From Planctomycetaceae bacterium (GTDB lineage Bacteria; Planctomycetota; Planctomycetia; Planctomycetales; Planctomycetaceae), in NCBI GenBank assembly GCA_019636285.1, contig JAHBXV010000019.1, positions 46,654 to 110,653 of the forward strand: a DNA stretch of 64,000 nt, given 5' to 3'. A program made the position numbers and the translations under genes. Below are positions 7,999-15,137 of this stretch, in pieces. Under the pieces are notes generated by a model. It did no database searches. It was given only the letters and a program-made list of their open reading frames with translations, and was not told where the DNA came from. How positions within the stretch are numbered: position 1 is the stretch's first letter; the number at the start of each line of letters is the position of its first letter.

Positions 7999-8420
7999 TC
8001 TGCGTCCCCAGACAGCAATTCACTCAGGATTGCCAGCACCTCGGCCCGGCTGTCGCTCACTCCCCGGCGAACCATCCCCGCCGGGGCTTGCTGACGCGTC
8101 CCGTATTCCACGAACGGTCCATACGGCACACGGTTGCTCGCGATCACTTCCGTCGTCCCCGCGTTACTCGTGACCACGGCATCCCCGTCTCCGCCAGTTC
8201 CACCATCAATCCCGATAGCAATGCTTGCAGCCGCGGCCTCCCACCCATCGCGAAGTCTCCCCGTCTCCACGGGCGTCAGCGCGGCGACTCGACCAATCAT
8301 CACCCGACTCGCAGCGAGCACCCGTTCTGTACGGCCGGCGGCAATCCGCGAACTCGCGTCCCGCAGCGCGCTCGCCAGCCCGTCGGCGTCAACATCCACC
8401 GTCATCTCGAAGGACATCAC
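7995..8420 (-). CDS. HK97 gp10-like head-tail completion protein
   Basis: A 141-residue protein with the family hallmarks: an N-terminal helix region, then TPVETGRLRDGW, and later VPYGPFVEYGTRQQAPAGMV. The T-P-V-x-T-G-x-L motif and the Y-x-x-x-V-E-Y-G-T-x-x-x-x-x-G-M block are typical of HK97 gp10 and relatives, which complete the head-tail joint. It begins in an ATGA overlap with the gene before and ends in one with the gene after, showing a tightly packed morphogenesis operon. Length is normal for the family. Confidence 0.85.
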   Translation of the reverse strand: MMSFEMTVDVDADGLASALRDASSRIAAGRTERVLAASRVMIGRVAALTPVETGRLRDGWEAAAASIAIGIDGGTGGDGDAVVTSNAGTTEVIASNRVPYGPFVEYGTRQQAPAGMVRRGVSDSRAEVLAILSELLSGDAE

Positions 8421-8785
8421 GCCCCTTCCCGCTCACCCGTCAACACAATCGTCGCGCTCACTTCATCGGCCCGCGTTTCAACAATCCGATAACGCTCTTC
8501 CCCCACAACAATCCGCCGCGAAGTGTCACTAACGGCTTCCGGCCAGTCCTCACGCCGTACCCGCCAGGCCGCGCGCCGCCCCAATTCCATCCCCGCCGTT
8601 TCGACCGTCATTGGCGACTCATCACGCAGAGGAATCGCCTCAATCGCGGCGCTCTCAGTCGCTTCGCTCACCGACTCCGTCGCCCCGACATACGTCGATG
8701 TCACCAGCTCCAGCACAACCGGTTCGCCCCAGTCCGCAAACATCCGCTCCCGATCAGCCAGACGAAGAGATATTGATAGACTCAT
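8417..8785 (-). CDS. Head-closure/connector-like protein, 122 aa
   Basis: A 122-residue protein directly upstream of, and overlapping by 4 bases, the gp10-like gene. It has beta-type stretches (EPVVLELVTSTYVGATES, RYRIVETRADEVSATIVL) like those of small head-closure proteins. Role inferred from its place between the connector region and gp10. No signature motif was recognised. Confidence 0.5.
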   Translation of the reverse strand: MSLSISLRLADRERMFADWGEPVVLELVTSTYVGATESVSEATESAAIEAIPLRDESPMTVETAGMELGRRAAWRVRREDWPEAVSDTSRRIVVGEERYRIVETRADEVSATIVLTGEREGA

Positions 8786-8851
8786 TTCGATTCCTCACGT
8801 CTTCTCTGGCTCTCAGCTTTCAGCTTTCAGCTTTCCGCTCGATGCTGCTCT

Positions 8852-9100
8852 TCACGCTCCGAACCGCCTGAGCCACGCCGTAAACAGCGACCCCAGCACG
8901 AACGTCGCCACCGCCACCAGCGGCGTCAGGCCGTGACGCCACTGTTCGAGCGTTCGCAGCCGCGTTTCATGATCGGCTGACACCCGCACCAGTCCGTCGA
9001 CCGCTACCCGCACGGCCTCCAGGCCAATGTTCACTTCCTGCAGCGATTGCAGAATCCGATCCAATCGCTGATCGGTCGTTCCCGGTTCTCCCTGGCTCAT
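8852..9100 (-). CDS. Small coiled-coil protein with C-terminal membrane segment
   Basis: An 82-residue protein: an N-terminal amphipathic helical region (DQRLDRILQSLQEVNIGLEA, then VRVAVDGLVRVSADHETRLR) followed by one transmembrane segment (LTPLVAVATFVLGSLFTAWL) and a basic end. This layout resembles the haemolysin XhlA/holin-helper type proteins of phages, but those are not normally found among head genes. It overlaps the preceding gene by 4 bases (ATGA). If it is holin-like it is the only lysis-type gene in the cluster. Confidence 0.6.
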   Translation of the reverse strand: MSQGEPGTTDQRLDRILQSLQEVNIGLEAVRVAVDGLVRVSADHETRLRTLEQWRHGLTPLVAVATFVLGSLFTAWLRRFGA

Positions 9101-9378
9101 CGACCCGGCTCCTCACATTCGCAATCGGCCTGTGTCACCACCCACGCCGGAGCCCCTGCCAGCAACTGCTGATAATGCGTCCTCGCTTCCAGCAGCGCTC
9201 GCAGATTCGCCGCGCGATCGGTCTGAGGTCCGCCACCTCCCCCATACTTGAGTGCCGACAGCTTCCCGTCTCGCAATAGGTTCAAAACATCCAGATCGAT
9301 CTGCGCCAGTATCCCGCGAATCTGCGCCTCGCTCGGACTCGCCCCCGACACGCCGCTCATGTCCGTCAAGTCACTCAT
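9097..9378 (-). CDS. Small phage-cluster protein, 93 aa
   Basis: A 93-residue protein with a good ribosome site (AGGAAC about eight bases before the ATG). It contains AQIRGILAQIDLDVLNLLRD and a Gly-run (YGGGGG), then a helix LRALLEARTHYQQLLAG and a Cys pair near the end (CECEE). It ends in an ATGA overlap with the coiled-coil/TM gene. Position suggests a connector protein; family unknown. Confidence 0.5.
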   Translation of the reverse strand: MSDLTDMSGVSGASPSEAQIRGILAQIDLDVLNLLRDGKLSALKYGGGGGPQTDRAANLRALLEARTHYQQLLAGAPAWVVTQADCECEEPGR

Positions 9379-9415
9379 CGGAGATAGTTCCTAATTTGGA
9401 ACGAAGCGTGCGCAG

Positions 9416-9477
9416 GTAACCCGAAGCGTCAGCGAGAGCGAAAAAACATAAAACCCTCACTGACGCTTCGGGTTACT
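9416..9477. repeat. Inverted repeat R3, copy 2
   Basis: Arms taacccgaagcgtcagcgag (9417-9438) and the reverse complement at 9453-9476, one mismatch in the centre, A-rich loop. Same arm sequence as 7352-7409. It lies between the end of the frameshifted chaperone-like gene and the next gene, so it is a candidate RNA stem or attenuator inside the particle operon. Confidence 0.85.
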
Positions 9478-9510
9478 GAATACGTCTCGCAGGATATGAC
9501 CCGATAACCG

Positions 9511-9711
9511 TCACCGTTCACCGACTCGCGCCGCCGCTTCTTCCTTCAGCCGCAACCGCTCATACCCCAGCCACCGCAGTTGATCGGCCCGCGTCGCCGC
9601 ATCGAATTCGGCCTCGCGCAGCGCGAGCCGTTCGCAGACTCGCAGCACCAGGTATCCCAGTGTCCGCGGTCCGGTCAGCTCGTCGCCCAGCCGTCCCCCT
9701 CCGGGAAAAAA
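9511..9711 (-). CDS. -1 frame extension of the tail-chaperone-like gene
   Basis: The minus-one frame relative to the gene at 9675-10205 stays open from the slippery run to a TGA at 9513-9511. After the shift point it reads GDELTGPRTLGYLVLRVCER, then a helix ending DQLRWLGYERLRLKEEAAAR and VGER. The composition is coding-like (helical, charged, no rare runs) and no ATG or GTG with a ribosome site could start it independently. The fusion would be about 231 residues against 176 for the unshifted product. This two-product layout is that of lambda gpG/gpGT-type tail assembly chaperones. Confidence 0.6.
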   Translation of the reverse strand, partial: FFPGGGRLGDELTGPRTLGYLVLRVCERLALREAEFDAATRADQLRWLGYERLRLKEEAAARVGER

Positions 9712-10205
9712 AGCCGTTCCGACTCCGCGAGCGTCTGTTCACCCAGATGACTCAGCCGGCAGACCTCACCGCACAGCCACGCCAGGTCCCCGGCCGTCCA
9801 CCCGGCTCGTTCCATCTCGGCGAACACGCCATCCGCATACGCACACCAGTCGGGGGGCGAACCGAGCACGGTCTCGAAGACCACATTCGGATCCCCCTTC
9901 AGCGCCTCGACAATCGCCAGCACCGACACCCGCTGGTGATACTCCTCCAGTGCCGCCCGAAAACCAGGCTCCTGCTCATCCGCGCTGACCACCGCGAGCC
10001 CATCCGCATGACGCAGCGGCTTCCCCTGCGCATCACGCGCTACCTTCAGCGGCGCGACAGGGGGCACCACCCCCAACCCGCGCAGCCGCCGCGAAAACCC
10101 CAGCGGCAAAGCCTGCAACGTCAACTCCGCCCCCCGACCATCCCGCCGAGGCAAGCGAACTCGAAGACGCTCCAGGCCAGCGTTCGTACAACCAGCGATC
10201 TTCAT
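9675..10205 (-). CDS. Tail assembly chaperone-like protein (0-frame product)
   Basis: A 176-residue protein following the major capsid gene. It has a beta-rich N-terminal part (LERLRVRLPRRDGRGAELTL, then PLGFSRRLR) and a helical second half (GFRAALEEYHQRVSVLAIVE with ALKGDPNVVFET), as in tail assembly chaperones. The 0-frame ends ERLFFPEGDGWATS. Just before the end it carries the heptamer T TTT TTC, at which a -1 shift leads into a long open frame. The ATG at 10205 is preferred since upstream sequence is repeat spacer. Oddity: chaperone genes normally sit next to the tape measure, whereas this one directly follows capsid, so a connector role is the main alternative. Confidence 0.6.
   Translation of the reverse strand: MKIAGCTNAGLERLRVRLPRRDGRGAELTLQALPLGFSRRLRGLGVVPPVAPLKVARDAQGKPLRHADGLAVVSADEQEPGFRAALEEYHQRVSVLAIVEALKGDPNVVFETVLGSPPDWCAYADGVFAEMERAGWTAGDLAWLCGEVCRLSHLGEQTLAESERLFFPEGDGWATS
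9705..9711 (-). promoter_or_regulatory. Candidate -1 ribosomal frameshift site (T TTT TTC)
   Basis: In the 0-frame the codons are CTT TTT TTC CCG. The heptamer T TTT TTC fits the X XXY YYZ rule, and slipping one base back keeps TTT pairing in both sites. Downstream lies a G-rich stretch (cccggagggggacggctggg) that could form a stimulatory stem or act as an internal ribosome-binding-like sequence. The 0-frame stop follows about 28 bases later. Confidence 0.6.
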
Positions 10206-10317
10206 TGGTGCAGGCTCCAGAAGCCGCCAGCTACCAGCAGCCAGCGAAGAAGGGATCAACGATCAGCTTCAGCTTTCTGCTTTTCTCTCGACCCTCGACA
10301 CTCGTCTCTCGACCATC

Positions 10318-11514
10318 TCACGCGCCATCCACCTTCGTCACGAACGCCGTATCCACCGCGCTCACGCCGCCGTAGTAGCGCACTTTGACTCGCAGCACGA
10401 CGTCGCGGTCGAACGCGCTTTCGCTCTCGGCTTTCTGCAAGAAGGTCTGCACCGGCCAGATTTCCGACCAGACGAACTGCCGGCGAAAGTCCCCCACATA
10501 CCAGTCGTTGGCAGCCTGACCACCCTGTTCATCGACAAACGGGCTCGACAGCACTTCCAGGAGGCCCTGCACCGGGTTCGCGAACCGCGTTTCCTGGGCG
10601 TCGTTGGTCACCGTGATCTCGGTCGAATGGATCACGCTGCGGGCCACCCCCCTCAATCGCTCCGGCACCAGCAGTTGCCGCGCCGGCGCGACGATCGGCC
10701 GCTGCGTTCCATCAACCCGGTCGTCCTTCACTTCCGTTGCCCGGTAGTGCAGGGCCGCGTCGATGTCGGTCCAGTCGACCAGTGGAATTGCCGTCGCGAA
10801 GCCCGGCGAAGTCGTGTTCCCCGCACCAATCCAGTTACGATGCGCGCCGCTTGTCGCGTACAGCGCCGTTCCGGCCCCGTTCGGCCGATAGACGAATTTG
10901 CCCGTCGTCGCGTCGGCGTCGGTCACCGCCCGCACGATCGTCCGTTCTCGCTCCTGCCGCAGATAGAACCCGAGCGCCATTGCCCGGCGGTTGATCTCTC
11001 CGGTCTGGTCGAAGCCGATCAGCTCTTCGTTAATCGACAGAATCCGACCCTGCTTGGTCTCTTCCGTGCTCACCCACTTTTCGCCGAAGGTACTTTCCTC
11101 GTAAGGATGCCCTTCCGCCACGTCGGTCGGCCCCGACAGCGCCCGATACCCGGCGATCTTCGCCCCGCGCACGCGGCTCGACATCACGGTCACCAGCTTG
11201 TCGCCGATGAACCCCGCGTCGTCCTCGTACCCTTCGATCACCTTCCGGGCGATCAGTTCCCCCGTCACCACCTGGAACAGGTTCGTTCCCACGCCGGGGT
11301 TCGATTCCTGCAGCAGCGCCGGCACGGCTGTGCTCTCCGGCGTCCAACTCCGCAGCCGCCGCAATTCGGGCAACACGCCGCACGCCTCCGCCAGCTCGTA
11401 ATAGCTGACGTCATCCACCTTCAGCTCCCCCTCGTTCAAGAGCTGGCAAACCTTCCGATAAAATCCCTCCGCCCCAAGGGATTCAATCAATCCCGAAACG
11501 CCTACGGTCTGCAT
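10318..11514 (-). CDS. Major capsid protein (HK97-fold/Mu gpT-like)
   Basis: A 398-residue protein in the capsid position after protease and decoration genes. The N-terminal region (LIESLGAEGFYRKVCQLLNE) is helical, followed by an N-arm-like stretch and a core with TFGEKWVSTEETKQGRILSI, EINRRAMALGFYLRQERERT, IPLVDWTDIDAALHYRATEV, QRPIVAPARQLLVPERLRG and a C-terminal WYVGDFRRQFVWSEIWPVQT. The long helix and P-domain-like content, length and order fit a Mu gpT/HK97-type head subunit. The ATG at 11514 has GGAGAA about ten bases upstream. No protease cleavage site can be fixed by eye. Confidence 0.78.
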   Translation of the reverse strand: MQTVGVSGLIESLGAEGFYRKVCQLLNEGELKVDDVSYYELAEACGVLPELRRLRSWTPESTAVPALLQESNPGVGTNLFQVVTGELIARKVIEGYEDDAGFIGDKLVTVMSSRVRGAKIAGYRALSGPTDVAEGHPYEESTFGEKWVSTEETKQGRILSINEELIGFDQTGEINRRAMALGFYLRQERERTIVRAVTDADATTGKFVYRPNGAGTALYATSGAHRNWIGAGNTTSPGFATAIPLVDWTDIDAALHYRATEVKDDRVDGTQRPIVAPARQLLVPERLRGVARSVIHSTEITVTNDAQETRFANPVQGLLEVLSSPFVDEQGGQAANDWYVGDFRRQFVWSEIWPVQTFLQKAESESAFDRDVVLRVKVRYYGGVSAVDTAFVTKVDGA

Positions 11515-11671
11515 ATGTGTTGTTCTCCAATTTGACTTGAGCAGCCAGCCGCGAGCCACCAGCGGCCAGCGAAGAAGGGATCAGAACTCAGGGATCAGCT
11601 ATCAGGAATCAGCAGTCAGCTTTCAGTTTCTTGCTCGACTCTCGACTCTGGACACTCGACTTTTCCAGCCC

Positions 11672-12151
11672 TCATCCCAACGCTGCATTCACGTTCGCCG
11701 ATGCCACATGAAAGGCCGAGGCGAACTGCACGCGCAATGTGGCACTTGTCGTGGCCCGGTACTCTGCCGCCCGCGCGATGGCTGCCGCTGCCGTCCCAAT
11801 TTTCATCAGTTGCTGGTCGACCAGTGCATCGCTCGCGTTGTCCGGCCCGAGCAGATTCCCCACCTCGAAGGTCGACGGATCGACATCGAACTCATAGACC
11901 GACAGCGGACTCAGATCGACGGAAATATCGGCCGTCTCTCCGACTCGCGACGACTGCTGCGCGACCCCCAGAAAGACCGCCGCGAACGCTCCCTGCGTTG
12001 TCGCCAGGTTCGTGTCCCATGCGAACGCCGAAGCCGGCTTCACGTCGTCGCCGTCCAGGTACACGAGGTCACCCGCTTCGATCTCGGTCGCGCTATCAAC
12101 CCGCAACCGATGCAACTCCACCTGCCCGCTCCGAAACCGCATTCCCGCCAT
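11672..12151 (-). CDS. Head decoration-like protein (DUF2190-like)
   Basis: About 159 residues from the ATG at 12151, which has a GGGGGG ribosome-site-like run before it; an in-frame ATG at 12187 abuts a repeat and lacks one. The sequence runs through SATEIEAGDLVYLDGDDVKP, a decoration/cement-protein-like motif, then FAAVFLGVAQQSSRVGETAD and a C-terminal Ala-rich region. It lies between the protease and the capsid gene, the usual decoration protein slot. Likely trimeric capsid stabiliser; assignment from position and motif resemblance. Confidence 0.6.
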   Translation of the reverse strand: MAGMRFRSGQVELHRLRVDSATEIEAGDLVYLDGDDVKPASAFAWDTNLATTQGAFAAVFLGVAQQSSRVGETADISVDLSPLSVYEFDVDPSTFEVGNLLGPDNASDALVDQQLMKIGTAAAAIARAAEYRATTSATLRVQFASAFHVASANVNAALG

Positions 12152-12218
12152 CGAGTCCCCCCATCGCAAGTTGATTTCTGACGTCATACGTGTGCCACTG
12201 GCTATGCCAGTGCTATCT

Positions 12219-13070
12219 TCAATTCACCGCTCGCCCGCGTAACACCCGCGCGATCCAGCGGTCGTCCGTCGCCCCCTCCCGGCCGCGTCCCAAACTGGCC
12301 GGCACGCGCGCCGCCAACCGTCGTCCCAGTTCCGCGCGCTCCGCAATCAACTCGCGCCGCTTTCCGTCATCGGCCGCTGCAAGCTGTCGCCGAAACCCTT
12401 CCGTCACCAACTCCGCGGGCAACCCGGCTGCCGTCAGTAGCCGTGTGACCTCCACTTCGGCCTGTCGGTCACGCTCGTCCGCCTGCAACCTCGCACACTG
12501 CGCTTCCAGCACTTGCCGCTCGGCCCGCAGATCCGTGACCTCACGCCGCAATTCCTCGACGGTCGCGCTCTCGCCGTCGTCATCGAACTGCTCGCGAAAC
12601 CCCCGCGTCGTCGCCGGAAAGACCACCGCGTCGACACTCACGACATCGTGGATCCGTTCAACTTGCCCACCCGCCGCGGCTCGTTCCGCGAGCACCACAT
12701 GGCTCATCCCCACCGCCGGACTGTCGCTCTCCAGAATCGCCAGAAACGTCCGACCCGCCTCGGTGTCGAGCACGCGAATGTCGCCCCGCAGCCGTCCGTC
12801 TTCGTAACGCGCCTCCTGCACTGTCCCGACCAGGTCCCGAGCGCTCCGCTCATAGGGTCGTGCTCCCCGCGCCGCGTGATCCAGAAAGACCGGCTTCCCC
12901 GCATACAGCACGGCCGCCGCTCGCAGTGTGTCTGCCCCATAGCGATGCCCGTTCTTCGACACATCGCCACTCAGCACGACATCCGTCACCATCCGTCCGG
13001 CGAGATCAACTCGCGTCGTTTCCGTCCGCCAGTCGACCACCTGTTCAACGACGGGTTCCAGTTCCGCCAT
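12219..13070 (-). CDS. Prohead protease with scaffold-like coiled coil
   Basis: A 283-residue protein. The first 165 residues carry features of prohead serine proteases: ALYAG-type KPVFLDHAARGARPYE with the candidate catalytic His in LDH, then a candidate Ser in SPAVGMSHVVLAE, and the closing SVDAVVFPATTRGF motif. The remainder is a long charged helix (TVEELRREVTDLRAERQVLE, then CARLQADERDRQAEVEVTRL) like the scaffold region fused to such proteases. The ATG at 13070 has AAGGAAA before it. Cleaves head proteins and itself during maturation. Catalytic residues are inferred from motif spacing. Confidence 0.7.
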   Translation of the reverse strand: MAELEPVVEQVVDWRTETTRVDLAGRMVTDVVLSGDVSKNGHRYGADTLRAAAVLYAGKPVFLDHAARGARPYERSARDLVGTVQEARYEDGRLRGDIRVLDTEAGRTFLAILESDSPAVGMSHVVLAERAAAGGQVERIHDVVSVDAVVFPATTRGFREQFDDDGESATVEELRREVTDLRAERQVLEAQCARLQADERDRQAEVEVTRLLTAAGLPAELVTEGFRRQLAAADDGKRRELIAERAELGRRLAARVPASLGRGREGATDDRWIARVLRGRAVN

Positions 13071-13124
13071 GTGCTTTCCTTTCAAGTGACTTGTACGAGC
13101 GCTTCGTCGTCGTCGACTCTTCGT

Positions 13125-13198
13125 GTGCCACTGGCTCCGCCAGTGCGCCAGAATGTCTTTGGCGATCAGTAAGAGGCACTGGCAGAGCCAGTGGCACC
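13125..13198. repeat. Inverted repeat R2 pair
   Basis: The arm gtgccactggctccgccagt (13125-13149) and its near reverse complement (13173-13198) enclose about 23 bases. Each arm is itself a palindrome around ctggc-gccag. Same family as 7312-7334, 7511-7535, 12189-12212 and 32654-32726. It sits between the small gene at 13227 and the protease gene. Confidence 0.85.
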
Positions 13199-13226
13199 CG
13201 CCAATAACTATCGAATGGATACCGCA

Positions 13227-13601
13227 CTAGACGGAATCGCACTTAGCCTGCACGATTACCGTGCCGCCGTCCGCCAGCCAGCGCGCCAGTCGAACACGCG
13301 TCCGTTCAATCACCGCTTCCGTCGCCCCCATCAGTCGCGACAGCCACCACACCAGCCGCCAGGGCACCGGCACATACAGCCCCGCCCCGTTTCGTAGCGG
13401 CACCGGTCGCCGTGCGAAGACGCTCTCCTTCCGCTGCCGCTCCACGCATCGGGCCAGCGGCTGAACCAGCCGCGTTCGCTCATCGAGCGGTTTCTCCAGC
13501 CAGTCGAGCACCAGCGAAACTTCGCCTTCGGTCGCGGGATGTGTAATCGCATCGGGATGGCCCGCCTGTTCATACACCAGCCACAGCAATCGCCCCTTCA
13601 T
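13227..13601 (-). CDS. Small phage-cluster protein between portal and protease
   Basis: A 124-residue protein starting in an exact ATGA overlap with the portal stop, which supports the 13601 start. It reads KGRLLWLVYEQAGHPDAITH, then EVSLVLDWLEKPLDERTRLV and a C-terminal LVWWLSRLMGATEAVIERTR. It is helical and basic. No family recognised; by position it may be a portal-associated or assembly protein. Confidence 0.6.
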   Translation of the reverse strand: MKGRLLWLVYEQAGHPDAITHPATEGEVSLVLDWLEKPLDERTRLVQPLARCVERQRKESVFARRPVPLRNGAGLYVPVPWRLVWWLSRLMGATEAVIERTRVRLARWLADGGTVIVQAKCDSV

Positions 13602-14992
13602 GAAGGCCCTCCTTCCGCTCGCTGTGATTCGGATTCGCGGTTCCACTCCCGCCGCATGGCTTCCGGATCGGCTGAATCCCGCCGCGCCACCTCGGCTCGG
13701 CTCAGCACCCCCGCTTCGATCAGCCGGACATCCGCCAGCCGTTCACGCGGTCGATCGCGATTCACCAGTTGCGGGAACGACCATTGCGCGACGTGCTTCT
13801 CGAGGAAGTCTTCCGGCAGCAGTCCCTGTCGGATCGCTTCCCCCATCACCCATCGCCACAGCCGTTCGAACTCGCCCGCGAAGAACTGCTGTTCGCTTTC
13901 GAACAGCTTCACCGCCGGTCCCTCCGCGACCATTGTCGACGCATAGTTCCCATTGCTCGCGTCGGCACTCAGCATGAATTCGGGAACGCCCGCCCCGGCG
14001 GCGATCGATAGCAGCACCATTCGTCCCAGCGGCACCGCGTCGCCAAAATTCGTATCGGGCTGCAGGAATTGCAGATCGGTCCCTTGCGACGTCGTGATGA
14101 TCGAGCCGGGTTGATAGCGTTCGCGGCCCGTTCCCTGCCGATCGCGATGACTCGCCGCTCCATCCGCGATCCCGCTGACAGTCGTGGGTGATCCCTGCAC
14201 ACGCCGCCACAAAACAATCGAGGCCTGGAGCTTCCGGGCCTGAAGTTCCGTCTCCAGCCACCGCTCATAACAGGCCAGCGCGTCCAACACCGACGCGAAG
14301 ATCGTCACGCCCCGCTTCTCGTTCGTGTCGGCTCCCAGTCGCGTGTGCAGCATCTCATTGGCGGGCACCGTCTCCAGCAGTTCGCCCGTCTCGCTTTTCA
14401 GCCGCACATAGCCACGCACGCTCTCGACATCGTCCGCGTCGGTCAAAATCCCCTGCGTGTCCGGCTCGTCTCGGGTCGGTCCGATCGCTTCCGGATCGAC
14501 GAACCGCACCGTCGGCGGCCACGACGCCGTGGGATACAGCCGCAGGAACGACTCACCATCCCGCCAGGCCCGTCGGGCATATTCCCGAAAACTGAAGTGA
14601 TCCCGGTTCGCCCGCAGAAACTCATCCCACAACCCGCGCGCGATCTCGGCTTCGCTCGACGATGTCGTCTCCATCCCCGCACGCGGCACCGGTGTCAATC
14701 GCAGACCCGGACCCGTCACGTAGACTTCGAATAGTCTTAGCAGGTTTCGGGCATACGGGTTCCCCTGCACCAGCCGCCGCGCCCGGTCGCGCAGCTCTTC
14801 TCGACGACTTCCATCGATGGCGTTCTTGCCTGCACCGGCGAGCATCCAGCCAGCCACGTCATCGGCAACCGGAGTAGGACCGCGCTGCTCCAGCATTTCG
14901 AGCACGCGCTGTTGCATCACGCGTTCCGACTTCGCCTTCAGCCGCGCCGTGGTCCATTTGTCCCAGAGGTAATCGAGCATCCGCGACCCCAT
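13598..14992 (-). CDS. Phage portal protein (lambda-type family)
   Basis: A 464-residue portal subunit that would form the dodecameric ring through which DNA is packaged. Key stretches are LVQGNPYARNLLRLFEVYVT, then GPGLRLTPVP, WRDGESFLRLYP, RLKSETGELLETVPANEMLH, RGVTIFASVLDALACYERWL and AAGAGVPEFMLSADASNGNY. The early NPYARN helix, the clip region, and the late GVPEFMLSADASNGNYAS segment are characteristic of lambda-gpB type portals. It follows the large terminase directly. The ATG at 14992 or 14980 could be the start; an upstream TTG is in a repeat. Confidence 0.85.
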   Translation of the reverse strand: MGSRMLDYLWDKWTTARLKAKSERVMQQRVLEMLEQRGPTPVADDVAGWMLAGAGKNAIDGSRREELRDRARRLVQGNPYARNLLRLFEVYVTGPGLRLTPVPRAGMETTSSSEAEIARGLWDEFLRANRDHFSFREYARRAWRDGESFLRLYPTASWPPTVRFVDPEAIGPTRDEPDTQGILTDADDVESVRGYVRLKSETGELLETVPANEMLHTRLGADTNEKRGVTIFASVLDALACYERWLETELQARKLQASIVLWRRVQGSPTTVSGIADGAASHRDRQGTGRERYQPGSIITTSQGTDLQFLQPDTNFGDAVPLGRMVLLSIAAGAGVPEFMLSADASNGNYASTMVAEGPAVKLFESEQQFFAGEFERLWRWVMGEAIRQGLLPEDFLEKHVAQWSFPQLVNRDRPRERLADVRLIEAGVLSRAEVARRDSADPEAMRREWNRESESQRAEGGPS

Positions 14993-14999
14993 TGGAGAT

Positions 15000-15079
15000 T
15001 GCGTCAAAACCCGGTTGGCGTGTTCCGTGCCTCCGGAGTCCCGGTATCGGATCTGTCGTCCAGAGGGTTTTGACGCAGC
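15000..15079. repeat. Dispersed 80-base element R5, copy in phage cluster
   Basis: Perfect 12-base terminal inverted repeats (tgcgtcaaaacc and ggttttgacgca) bracket about 56 bases. The flanks tcaaaacccggttggcg and tgtcgtccagagggttttga match copies at 28411-28496 and 62016-62104. The centre has diverged. It lies between terminase and portal. Confidence 0.75.
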
Positions 15080-15137
15080 AAGACGGCATTCACTGGTCTC
15101 TCACCCCAACGCGAGTCGGTGCGCGAAAATCTCCAGC

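Noticed and set aside
9560..9742. A third frame open across the chaperone slippery region
   Set aside because: Its sequence is almost pure Arg/Gly/Ala, a shadow of high-GC coding DNA; the -1 frame has ordinary amino acid make-up and fits the frameshift phase.
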